Positions 9,145 to 15,659 of a stretch of 17,922 bases of DNA are shown in pieces; position 1 is the stretch's first letter, and every line of letters starts with the position of its first letter. The notes beneath the pieces were generated by a model. The model saw only the letters and a program-made list of their open reading frames with translations, ran no database searches and was not told the DNA's origin. Source of the stretch: DASTHS01 sp035718085 (lineage in GTDB: Bacteria; Actinomycetota; Acidimicrobiia; Acidimicrobiales; Palsa-688). Where the stretch lies: NCBI GenBank assembly GCA_035718085.1, contig DASTHS010000015.1:1-17922 (forward strand), written 5' to 3'. The translations under genes were made by a program, and so were the position numbers.

Positions 9145-10000
9145 GCTCCGCGATCTGCTCGTCGCTCAGGTCGACCGTGCCGGCGGCGCAGTTCTCCTCG
9201 ACGTGGTCGACCGACTTGGTGCCGGGGATCGGCAGCATGACCGGCGACTTGGCCAGCAGCCACGCCAGGGCGACCTGTGACGGGGTGGCGCCGGTCGCCT
9301 TCACCACGTGGTCGACGGGGCCGCCCGGCCGGGCCAGCTCGCCCGACGCGATGGGGAACCACGGGATGAAGCCGATGCCCTTCGCCTCGCAGTGGGCGAG
9401 CACGTCCTCCGACCCGCGGTTGGTGAGGTTGTACATGTTCTGCACCGTGGCCACGTCGAAGACCTTGCCGGCGGCCTCGACGTCGGCCACCTGCACCTCC
9501 GACAGGCCGAGGGCCCCCACCTTGCCCTCGTCGAGCAGCTCCTTCATCACCCCGAACTGCTCGTCGGCGGGCACCTGGGGGTCGATGCGGTGCAGCTGCC
9601 AGAGATCGATGCGCTCGACGCCGAGGCGGCGGAGGCTCATCTCGCACTCCTGGCGGAGGTACTCGGGACGGCCCACCGGCAGCCACGTGCCCGGCCCGGT
9701 GCGGGTCAGGCCCGCCTTGGTCGCGATGACCAGCTCCGCCGGGTAGGGGTGCAGGGCCTCGCGGATGAGGTCCTCGCTGACGTAGGGGCCGTAGCTGTCG
9801 GCGGTGTCGATGAAGTCGACGCCGAGCTCGACGGCCCGCCGCAGCACCGCCTTGCACTGCTCGCGGTCGGCCGGCTCGCCCCACACCCCCCGACCGGTGA
9901 GCTGCATGGCCCCGAAGCCGAGGCGGTGCACCGTGAAGGGGCCGAAGCTGAAGGTGCCGGAGGCGTGCACGGGGTTCGTCGAGGTGTCGGTCGGTGCCAT
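9125..10000 (-). CDS. Aldo/keto reductase
   Basis: A 291-aa NADPH-dependent oxidoreductase of the aldo/keto reductase superfamily, cytoplasmic TIM barrel. The full catalytic tetrad is visible: Asp65 and Tyr70 in FIDTADSYG, Lys95 in ATKAG and His137 in LWQLHRID. The cofactor end contains PIPGTKSVDHVEEN, and the usual glycine-rich LGFGAMQLTG turn is near residue 27. Substrates cannot be inferred. ATG 10000 is selected: the frame stays open to 10159, but that part is a low-complexity Arg/Pro shadow of the surface-protein tail. A TAGCTC lies 7 nt before the ATG and may be an imperfect leaderless promoter. The gene is 28 nt downstream of the LATTG-protein gene on the same strand, so cotranscription is possible. 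It is convergent with the photolyase gene. Confidence 0.92.
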   Translation of the reverse strand: MAPTDTSTNPVHASGTFSFGPFTVHRLGFGAMQLTGRGVWGEPADREQCKAVLRRAVELGVDFIDTADSYGPYVSEDLIREALHPYPAELVIATKAGLTRTGPGTWLPVGRPEYLRQECEMSLRRLGVERIDLWQLHRIDPQVPADEQFGVMKELLDEGKVGALGLSEVQVADVEAAGKVFDVATVQNMYNLTNRGSEDVLAHCEAKGIGFIPWFPIASGELARPGGPVDHVVKATGATPSQVALAWLLAKSPVMLPIPGTKSVDHVEENCAAGTVDLSDEQIAELTAAVQ

Positions 10001-10028
10001 GCCCCCAGAGCTACCCGCCCTCGGGCCT

Positions 10029-10364
10029 CTAGCGGCGCGGCGGGGCGGCCGGGCGGGTCGGTCGGGTCGGTCGGGTCGGTTCGGTCGGCCGGGTCGGTCC
10101 GGTCGGTCCGGTCGGTCGGCCGGGGGGGCGGGCTCGGGCCTGGCGCCCGGCGGCGGCACGGGCGACGGCGACGCCGATCACGATGAGCAGCACGGCGGCG
10201 GCCACGAGCACGGCGACGTCGACGCCGGTGGTGGCGAGGTGCCCCCCTGGGTGCCCCGGCACCGGCAGCGCCGGCAGCCGCGAGGCGGGTGGCAGCGGGG
10301 CCGGTGGCGCCGGCGCGCCGGCGGCGGGCACCGTCACCTGGATGGCGGTGCCCGTGGCGGTCAC
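10029..10364 (-). CDS. Small protein with LATTG sortase-like motif, membrane segment and xPT-repeat tail
   Basis: A 111-aa protein beginning at GTG 10364, which overlaps the upstream stop as GTGA. Residues 1-42 are Pro/Ala/Gly-rich. LATTG at 43-47 fits the LAxTG pattern recognised by class E sortases of high-GC Gram-positives. It is followed by a 20-residue hydrophobic helix (48-67) and an arginine-containing tail, the standard order of a wall-sorting signal. Two things are odd. No N-terminal signal peptide is encoded, and the tail runs for more than 40 residues with seven x-P-T triplets (RPT, GPT, EPT). It is the last gene of the surface operon; its position recalls the small LPxTG protein of Csc clusters. 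It could also be a plain N-out membrane protein. No sortase gene is in the window. Confidence 0.6.
   Translation of the reverse strand: MTATGTAIQVTVPAAGAPAPPAPLPPASRLPALPVPGHPGGHLATTGVDVAVLVAAAVLLIVIGVAVARAAAGRQARARPPGRPTGPTGPTRPTEPTRPTRPTRPAAPPRR
10055..10119. repeat. GGTCGG-type tandem low-complexity repeat
   Basis: Imperfect 9-bp units (GGGTCGGTC and variants) repeat across this stretch. They encode the x-P-T triplets of the tail of the LATTG protein. Slippage could easily change the length of this tail. Confidence 0.8.
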
Positions 10365-10984
10365 CCCCGGCGCCGCCGGTGGCCGGCCGCCTCGAGGAGG
10401 GCGCCGCCCCCGACGGCGGCGAGCAGGGCGCCGGCGGCGGCCGAGACGGCCATCGGGATCGACCTGGCGGCCGGCCTCCCGCCGCCGTCGCTGACGAGCA
10501 GGGCCAGGCGCTCGCTGACCGACAGGGCGCCGGCGGTGGTGGCGTCGGCCTGGGCGGCGGTGACCGCCGCCCACTGCACGGGCCCGGCGAGCGCGGGCAG
10601 CGCCAGGGTGACGGTGCGCCGCTCGCCGGGCGCGAGCACCACCGTGCGGGTCGACAGGCGCAGGTGGGCGGCCAGGGCGTTGATCGGGCCGCCCACCTGC
10701 CAGCGACCGGCTTGGTGGGCGACGGGGACGACGCCGAGCACGACCCGGGCGGGCGCGCTGCTGCGGTCCCACACCGTGACGCTGTCGGTGCGGGCGGTGC
10801 CCGACGGGTCCTCGATGGCGATGCGGGCGCTGCCGCCCGCGCCGCCGGGGCCGGCGGCGAGGCCGATGGTGGCGGTCTGGACGCCGGTGGCGGCGCCAGG
10901 CGCGGCGGCGGCGAGGGGGGCGGCGCCGAGCAGGGCCGCCAGGCCGACGCCGAGGCCTGCCGCGGTGGCGGCGATCCGGCTCAC
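10361..10984 (-). CDS. Secreted, C-terminally membrane-anchored protein (possible WxL-interacting/DUF916-like role)
   Basis: A 207-aa exported protein I cannot assign firmly. It has a signal peptide (hydrophobic 5-28, with a cleavable AAAAP). A beta-rich domain of about 130 residues includes ARIAIEDPSGTARTDSVTVW, VGGPINALAAHLRLS and VVLAPGERRTVTLALPALAG. The last two resemble the W/L then L-APGE-x3-V pattern of Ig-like DUF916/WxLIP domains. A transmembrane helix (about 180-200) and GHRRRRG end the protein. GTG 10984 overlaps the upstream stop as GTGA, and its own stop overlaps the next GTG as GTGA, so three genes are translationally coupled. The DUF916 link is an inference from pattern and context, and the protein is shorter than typical members. 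Confidence 0.6.
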   Translation of the reverse strand: MSRIAATAAGLGVGLAALLGAAPLAAAAPGAATGVQTATIGLAAGPGGAGGSARIAIEDPSGTARTDSVTVWDRSSAPARVVLGVVPVAHQAGRWQVGGPINALAAHLRLSTRTVVLAPGERRTVTLALPALAGPVQWAAVTAAQADATTAGALSVSERLALLVSDGGGRPAARSIPMAVSAAAGALLAAVGGGALLEAAGHRRRRG

Positions 10985-12054
10985 GGGGTGTTCATGAGCG
11001 TGAGGGTGAGCGCCCCGCGGTAGGTGCCCGGCGTGGCCGCCTGCCCGGCCGTGACCTTCACCGACGGCACGTCGGAGTAGTTGCCGTTCTGCACCAGCCC
11101 GCTGATGCTGGCCAGCGCGGCGGTGATCTGGCCGAGCACCGACTGGAGGTTCGCGCCGAGGGCGGTCTCGAGCGCCGCTGCGTTCACGCCCGAGGTGGTG
11201 AGGACCCCGGGGCTGGCGAGCCACGTCACCACCTGGTCGGTGGTCAGGTAGCCGGCGGTGATCACCGAGGCGGCGGTGGCACCGGCGCCCAGGATGCCGC
11301 TGAGCGCGGAGGTCACCCCGGCGGGGTCGGCGGTGCCGGTCATCACCGTGACGTAGCTGGGCGTGCCGGTCGTCGCCGCGCAGTTCGACCCCACGGGCGG
11401 CTGGTCGGCGACGCCGAAGCTGGCCGGGGTCGCCGACCCGGGGGCGATCTGCACCGGCAGCCCGGCCAGGGTGCCGTTGGTCAGGGTGCCGGTGGCGGCC
11501 ACCAGCTGGCTCTCGGTGAGCTGACCGCTCGGGAGCGTGCCGGTCAGCGTGCCGTTGACCGTGCTGGCCACCGGGGCGCCCCCGTCGAGGGAGGTCACCG
11601 CGGTGACCAGTGCCGTGTCGACGGTGCCGGTGAACGTGCCGGCCAGCGTGAACACCGGGTCACCGGCGGCGCTGATGCCGCCGAGCAGCGTGGAGGCGGC
11701 CGTGGTGGCCATCGACACCTCCGACGACGGGAGGCTCACGCCGCAGTTCCAGGTGCCGTTGCTGTAGCCGTAGAGGTTCGACATCGTCGCCTGCACGGTG
11801 AAGCCGCCGTTCGGCTCCCCGCTGTCGGTCACCGTGGCCGACAGGTCGGTCGCCCCCGACGACGCGTCGACGGTGGAGGCCGGGGTGAGGGTGTTGCCCG
11901 CCAGGTCGGTGAGGGTCAGGATGCGGGTGCCGTTGGACGAGACGGTGAAGTCCAAGCCGGTGCCGCTGGCGTGCGCCGGGCTGCCTGCGCTCAGGGCGAC
12001 CGCCAGCCCGGCCCCCGCGGTGGCCAGGGCAGCGACGCGGCGGTGACGGCTCAC
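10981..12054 (-). CDS. Secreted surface protein with WxL-like C-terminal region
   Basis: A 357-aa exported protein rich in Thr, Ser, Ala and Gly. The signal peptide is VSRHRR plus a hydrophobic core, with an AHA-S cleavage site near residue 29. Residues 71-95 (SATVTDSGEPNGGFTVQA and onward) and the final GTYRGALTLTLMNTP (343-357) resemble the two conserved parts of WxL wall-binding domains, V-x-D-x-GW-x-V and GTYxGxLTxTLxxxP. Phe replaces the first Trp, and a long Thr/Ser-rich insert with many TGT/GTL motifs lies between them. The GTG start was chosen over an ATG 12 nt upstream because GGAGG sits 5 nt before it. This is the first gene of a three-gene coupled operon divergent from hrcA. The export call is firm; WxL-like wall or partner binding is inferred. 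Confidence 0.65.
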   Translation of the reverse strand: MSRHRRVAALATAGAGLAVALSAGSPAHASGTGLDFTVSSNGTRILTLTDLAGNTLTPASTVDASSGATDLSATVTDSGEPNGGFTVQATMSNLYGYSNGTWNCGVSLPSSEVSMATTAASTLLGGISAAGDPVFTLAGTFTGTVDTALVTAVTSLDGGAPVASTVNGTLTGTLPSGQLTESQLVAATGTLTNGTLAGLPVQIAPGSATPASFGVADQPPVGSNCAATTGTPSYVTVMTGTADPAGVTSALSGILGAGATAASVITAGYLTTDQVVTWLASPGVLTTSGVNAAALETALGANLQSVLGQITAALASISGLVQNGNYSDVPSVKVTAGQAATPGTYRGALTLTLMNTP

Positions 12055-12059
12055 TCGAA

Positions 12060-12064
12060 CCTCC
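12060..12064 (-). promoter_or_regulatory. Shine-Dalgarno GGAGG that decides the start of the surface operon
   Basis: GGAGG lies 5 nt before GTG 12054 on the minus strand and overlaps the competing ATG at 12066. This supports the GTG as the true start. It contrasts with the leaderless starts around it. Confidence 0.65.
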
Positions 12065-12189
12065 ATGACGGGGCGATGCGAGCTCCCCGGCTCGCGTCTA
12101 GGTACACCTTCGGCCGATCAGCGCCCGCCTGTAGCGATCCGGCGCCCGACCCCGGCCGGCGCGGCCTCCCGGTTGGGGCGGCCCGGCGG

Positions 12190-12195
12190 TAACCT
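12190..12195 (+). promoter_or_regulatory. Putative -10 element (TAACCT) for hrcA
   Basis: TAACCT ends 11 nt before ATG 12207, consistent with a very short leader or leaderless mRNA. No Shine-Dalgarno is seen. No CIRCE operator (TTAGCACTC-N9-GAGTGCTAA) is present in the 152-bp gap to the divergent operon, so autoregulation through CIRCE is not supported here. Confidence 0.4.
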
Positions 12196-12206
12196 CCGGT
12201 GTCACC

Positions 12207-13223
12207 ATGCTCGACGACCGCAAGGCAGCGATCCTGCGGGCGGTGGTGGAGGAGTACATCCGCACCGCCCAGCCGGTGGGGTCGGCGCACGTTGCCGGCA
12301 GGGCCGACCTGTCGGTCAGCTCCGCCACGGTGCGCAACGAGATGGGGGCCCTCGAGAAGGAGGGCTACCTGGCGCAGCCGCACACCTCCGCCGGCCGGGT
12401 GCCCACCGACAAGGGCTACCGGTTCTACGTCGACAGCCTTGCGCCCACCGGCGGGGTGCTCGAGGCCAGCTCCGCCGTGCGGGTGCGCGACTTCTTCGCC
12501 CGGGCCCACGGCGAGCTCGAGCGCATGCTGGCCGACACCAGCCGGCTGCTCTCGGGCCTGACGGGCACCGCGGCGGTGGTGGTGGCGCCCGCCCACGACG
12601 TGGCCACGGTGCGCAGCGTGCAGCTCGTCGCCCTCGGTGGCCGGGTGGCGCTGGTGCTGGTGGTGCTCTCCAACGGCACGGTCGAGAAGCGGGCCCTCGA
12701 GATCGACGACGACACCTCGGAGGCGGTGCTGGGGGCGGCGTCGGTGCACCTCACCCGCAGCCTGGTGGGGGCGGCGTGGGGCCCGGCCACGCCGGTCGTG
12801 GGACCGACCGGCGACGCCGACGTCGACGCGCTGGTCGCCAAGGCGGTGGTCACCCTGGCCCCCTCGGTGTCGCCGGTCACCGCCGCCGAAGGCGTCTACG
12901 TGGGCGGCGCCGCCCAGATGGCCTCTGCCTTCGACGCGGTGGAGACCATCCGCCAGGTGCTCACCATCCTCGAGCAGCAGGTGGTGGTGGTGGGGCTGAT
13001 CTCCGACATCCTCGACCGGGGGCTGTCGGTGGCCATCGGCGCCGAGCACGGCGTCGAGTCGCTGGCCACCTGTTCGGTGGTGGTGGCCCCCTACGAGGTG
13101 GAAGGTGAGCGGGCCGGGTCGATCGGTATCCTCGGGCCGACGCGGATGGATTACCAGCACGCCCTGGCGGCTGTGGCGGTGGTCAGCAAGCGCCTGGGCC
13201 GTGCCCTGAGCGACGGCGCGTAG
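12207..13223 (+). CDS. hrcA: Heat-inducible transcription repressor HrcA
   Basis: A 338-aa repressor of class I heat-shock genes; in this family it binds CIRCE operators at groE/dnaK promoters. The N-terminal winged helix contains RKAAILRAVVEEYIRTAQPV, then SSATVRNEMGALEKEGYL and HTSAGRVPTDKGYRFYVD (about 33-75). The C-terminal GAF-like domain ends with the hallmark IGAEHGVESLATCSVVVAPY and IGILGPTRMDYQHAL. The ATG start gives the standard short LDDRK beginning. dnaJ follows after 25 nt. The complete domain set and normal length make the call secure. Confidence 0.97.
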   Translation: MLDDRKAAILRAVVEEYIRTAQPVGSAHVAGRADLSVSSATVRNEMGALEKEGYLAQPHTSAGRVPTDKGYRFYVDSLAPTGGVLEASSAVRVRDFFARAHGELERMLADTSRLLSGLTGTAAVVVAPAHDVATVRSVQLVALGGRVALVLVVLSNGTVEKRALEIDDDTSEAVLGAASVHLTRSLVGAAWGPATPVVGPTGDADVDALVAKAVVTLAPSVSPVTAAEGVYVGGAAQMASAFDAVETIRQVLTILEQQVVVVGLISDILDRGLSVAIGAEHGVESLATCSVVVAPYEVEGERAGSIGILGPTRMDYQHALAAVAVVSKRLGRALSDGA

Positions 13224-13248
13224 CGAAGCCAGCAACGAGAGGGTCGGG

Positions 13249-14382
13249 ATGGCGCAGGGAAGCGACGACTACTACGCGGAGCTGGGCGTGGCGCGCTCGG
13301 CCACCGAGGCCGAGATCAAGAAGGCCTACCTCCGCCTGGCCCGCGAGCTGCACCCCGACGCCAGCGGCGGCGACCCGGCCAACGAGGAGCGCTTCAAGCG
13401 GGTCACCCGCGCCTACGAGACGCTGCGCGACCCCGAGCGGCGCCGGCAGTACGACCTCTTCGGCGCCGAGGGCCCTCGCGGCTCGGCGGGCGGCGACCCC
13501 TTTGGCGGGAGCGGCCTGGGCGACATCTTCGACGCCTTCTTCGGCGGCGGCGGCCCCTTCGGTGCCGCGGGCGGCGGCCGGGCCCGGGCGGTGCCCCGCC
13601 AGGGCGAGGACGCCGAGGCGGTGATCGACCTCGACTTCGCCGAGGCGGTCTTCGGCGCCGAGCAGGAGATGACCATCCGGGCCCTGGCCCGCTGCGGCAC
13701 CTGCGCCGGCACCGGGGCCCGTCCGGGCACCACGCCGGTCACCTGCACGGTCTGCCACGGCGCCGGTGAGGTGCGCCGGGTGCGCCAGTCGATCCTCGGC
13801 CAGATGGTCACCGCCGGCCCCTGCCCCCAGTGCGGCGGCCTCGGCGAGGAGATCCCCTCCAAGTGCCCGGAGTGCGCCGGCCAGGGCCGGGTGCGCGCCG
13901 AGAGCAGCTTCGTGGTCGACGTGCCCGCCGGGGTCGACACCGGGACCACCCTCCGCCTCCCCGGGCGGGGGGCGGCCGGCCTGCGTGGCGGCCCCAGCGG
14001 CGACCTGTACGTGCACGTGCGGGTGCGGCCCCACCCGACCCTGGTGCGCAAGGAGTCCGACCTGCTGGCCGAGCTCCACGTGCCGATGACCGTCGCCGCC
14101 CTGGGCGGCGGCTGCCAGCTCGAGACCCTCGACGGGGTGGAGGCCGTGTCGATCGCCGCGGGCACCCAGACCGGCAAGCAGGTGCGCTTGCGTGGTCGAG
14201 GGGTGCCCCGCCTCGGCGGCGGCGGCCGGGGCGACCTGATCGCCACCGTCGTGGTCGACACGCCGACCGACCTCACCAAGGCGCAGGACGAGCTGCTGCG
14301 CCTGCTGGCCGCCGAGCGCGCCGAGGCGGTGGGGCCCGTCGACGCCGGGCTCATGGGCCGCATCAAGGGCGCGTTCAAGTAG
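13249..14382 (+). CDS. dnaJ: Molecular chaperone DnaJ (Hsp40, type I)
   Basis: A 377-aa co-chaperone that delivers unfolded clients to DnaK and stimulates its ATPase. The J domain has the HPD tripeptide at 35-37. A Gly/Phe-rich linker follows (about 80-115, including DIFDAFFGGGG). The zinc domain (about 148-213) has four complete CxxCxGxG repeats: CGTCAGTG, CTVCHGAG, CPQCGGLG and CPECAGQG. Substrate-binding beta domains follow, with VPAGVDTGTTLRLPGRG and TQTGKQVRLRGRGVPRL. A GAGAGGG lies 5 nt before the ATG. No dnaK or grpE is in the window, so this is likely the hrcA-linked copy (often called dnaJ2 in actinobacteria) rather than the one in a dnaK operon. Confidence 0.97.
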   Translation: MAQGSDDYYAELGVARSATEAEIKKAYLRLARELHPDASGGDPANEERFKRVTRAYETLRDPERRRQYDLFGAEGPRGSAGGDPFGGSGLGDIFDAFFGGGGPFGAAGGGRARAVPRQGEDAEAVIDLDFAEAVFGAEQEMTIRALARCGTCAGTGARPGTTPVTCTVCHGAGEVRRVRQSILGQMVTAGPCPQCGGLGEEIPSKCPECAGQGRVRAESSFVVDVPAGVDTGTTLRLPGRGAAGLRGGPSGDLYVHVRVRPHPTLVRKESDLLAELHVPMTVAALGGGCQLETLDGVEAVSIAAGTQTGKQVRLRGRGVPRLGGGGRGDLIATVVVDTPTDLTKAQDELLRLLAAERAEAVGPVDAGLMGRIKGAFK

Positions 14383-14390
14383 CCGGGTCG

Positions 14391-15119
14391 GTGCCGACGG
14401 CCCTCGACGGGGCGGCGTGGCGGCGGGCGGCTGCCGCCCTGGTCTACGTCGACGACCTCGCCGCGCCGGCCCTGGACGCCGACGACGCCCACCACTTGGG
14501 GCGGGTGCTGCGCGTGCGCGATGGCGAGGCGGTCGCCGCCGCCGACGGGGCCGGGGGCTGGCGGCGGTGCCGGTGGGCGTCGGGGGCGTTGGCGCCCGAC
14601 GGGCCGGTGGTCGTCGAGCCCGCCGCGACGCCGTCGCTGGCCGTCGGGTTCGTGCCCACCAAGGGCGAGCGGCCCGAGTGGGTGGTGCAGAAGCTGACCG
14701 AGGTCGGCGTCGACCGCATCGTGGTGCTGCGCTCGGCGCGCGCCGTGGTGCGCTGGGAGGGTGACCGGGGTGGTCGCCACCTGGCCAAGCTGGCCGAGGT
14801 GGCCCGCCAGGCCGGCATGCAGAGCCGGCGCGTGCGCCTCCCGGTCGTCGAGGGGCCCCTCGACCTGGAGGTGGTGGTCGGCTCGCCGGGTTGGCTGATC
14901 GCCGTGCCGGGCGGGCGGCCGCTCCCGGCGGTGGGCGCCGACCCGGGGCCGGTCGGGGTGCTGGTCGGCCCCGAGGGCGGCTTCACCCCCGAGGAGGAGC
15001 ACTGCGGGCCGGGGCGCGTCGCCCTGGGCGACGGCGTGCTGCGGGCGGAGACCGCCGCGGTGCTGGCCGGCGGCCTGCTGGCCGCGCTGCGCGCCGGGGT
15101 GGTGGGGCCGGCCGGCTGA
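14391..15119 (+). CDS. rsmE: 16S rRNA (uracil1498-N3)-methyltransferase RsmE
   Basis: A 242-aa SPOUT-class enzyme that uses S-adenosylmethionine to methylate N3 of U1498 in 16S rRNA. The N-terminal PUA-like part has DDAHHLGRVLRVRDGEAV. The catalytic part has TKGERPEWVVQKLTEVGV, RQAGMQSRRVRLP and the knot motifs VGPEGGFTPEEE and LGDGVLRAETAAVLAG (about 190-230). The GTG start 8 nt after the dnaJ stop is the first in-frame option with a sensible N-terminus, but it has only a weak GGG ribosome site. Translational coupling to dnaJ is likely. The E-E-E-H-C segment after GGFTP is slightly unusual. Confidence 0.94.
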   Translation: MPTALDGAAWRRAAAALVYVDDLAAPALDADDAHHLGRVLRVRDGEAVAAADGAGGWRRCRWASGALAPDGPVVVEPAATPSLAVGFVPTKGERPEWVVQKLTEVGVDRIVVLRSARAVVRWEGDRGGRHLAKLAEVARQAGMQSRRVRLPVVEGPLDLEVVVGSPGWLIAVPGGRPLPAVGADPGPVGVLVGPEGGFTPEEEHCGPGRVALGDGVLRAETAAVLAGGLLAALRAGVVGPAG

Positions 15120-15128
15120 CGGCCCTCT

Positions 15129-15596
15129 CTAGAAGATGCTGTTGATGATGTCGTCGCCGATGGCGAAGCCGGCACCGGTCTCGATGGCCCGGCCGAACCC
15201 GCCGCCCAAGAAGCGCGACAGCATGCCGCCGCCCTGCCCGGGGACCTGCTGGTACATCGGCTGCTGCACGTACTGGGGCTGCTGGACGTACTGGGGCTGC
15301 TGGACGTACTGCGGCTGCTGGTACTGCTGCTGGGGCGGCGGGGCGTAGGCCGGCTGCTGGCTCAGATGGTCGACGGTGAAGTCGTGGAACGCCTGGAGCA
15401 TGGCCTGGACCTGCATCTGCTCCTGCTGCACCTGCAGGGCCACCGTCTTGAGGTCGAGCAGCCACTCGCGGGCGTCCATGTTGCCGGCGGTGGCGGCGGC
15501 CTGCAGCTTGCCGGCCAGCTCTTGGATGGCCGAGGTGACCGCCCCGGCCGCCTGCTCGACCTTGGCGTACTCGTTGTCGACCGTCTCGGGGTTCAT
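15129..15596 (-). CDS. Q/P-rich coiled-coil protein with YVQQPQ repeats, unknown function
   Basis: A 155-aa protein I do not recognise. Residues 8-78 form a helical, heptad-like segment with many Ala, Leu and Gln. Residues 80-118 are Gln/Pro/Tyr-rich with three exact or near-exact copies of a six-residue QPQYVQ unit. The end (120-155) is Gly-rich and closes with GAGFAIGDDIINSIF, a C-terminal pattern I have seen on other small bacterial proteins without known function. There is no signal peptide or membrane helix. The ATG 15596 start is 63 nt from the divergent Tad ATPase gene; a CAGGCT 6 nt upstream could be a -10. The stop is 9 nt from that of rsmE, tail to tail. A structural or phase-separating role is only a guess. 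Confidence 0.75.
   Translation of the reverse strand: MNPETVDNEYAKVEQAAGAVTSAIQELAGKLQAAATAGNMDAREWLLDLKTVALQVQQEQMQVQAMLQAFHDFTVDHLSQQPAYAPPPQQQYQQPQYVQQPQYVQQPQYVQQPMYQQVPGQGGGMLSRFLGGGFGRAIETGAGFAIGDDIINSIF
15268..15321. repeat. Three tandem 18-bp repeats
   Basis: Units at 15268-15285 and 15286-15303 are identical (ACGTACTGGGGCTGCTGG). The third, 15304-15321, differs by one base. Degenerate partial copies flank them (TACATCGGCTGCTG before, TACTGCTGCTGG after). They encode the QPQYVQ units on the minus strand and look like a recent in-frame expansion. Confidence 0.9.
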
Positions 15597-15620
15597 GGCC
15601 CGAGCCTGCCACGGCCACGG

Positions 15621-15649
15621 TTGATCGCGTCGAGCGCATTTCGTACCAT
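15621..15649 (+). promoter_or_regulatory. Promoter TTGATC-17 bp-TACCAT for the Tad ATPase gene
   Basis: TTGATC (15621-15626) and TACCAT (15644-15649) are separated by 17 bp, the best sigma-70-type promoter in the window. The -10 ends 10 nt before GTG 15660, so the mRNA would be leaderless or nearly so. It lies in the 63-bp divergent gap. A gene that appears broken thus still has an intact promoter. Confidence 0.6.
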
Positions 15650-15659
15650 TCAGGGTGTT

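Noticed and set aside
10055..10119. Short tandem repeats considered as a CRISPR array or iteron origin
   Set aside because: Units are 9 bp without spacers and lie inside a coding tail; no replication or cas genes are nearby.
9308..10186. 292-codon plus-strand open frame opposite the aldo/keto reductase
   Set aside because: The minus-strand gene has the full catalytic tetrad; the plus frame is its shadow.
12055..12066. ATG 12066 as start of the secreted WxL-like protein
   Set aside because: This ATG overlaps the GGAGG that serves GTG 12054, and the signal peptide reads normally from the GTG.
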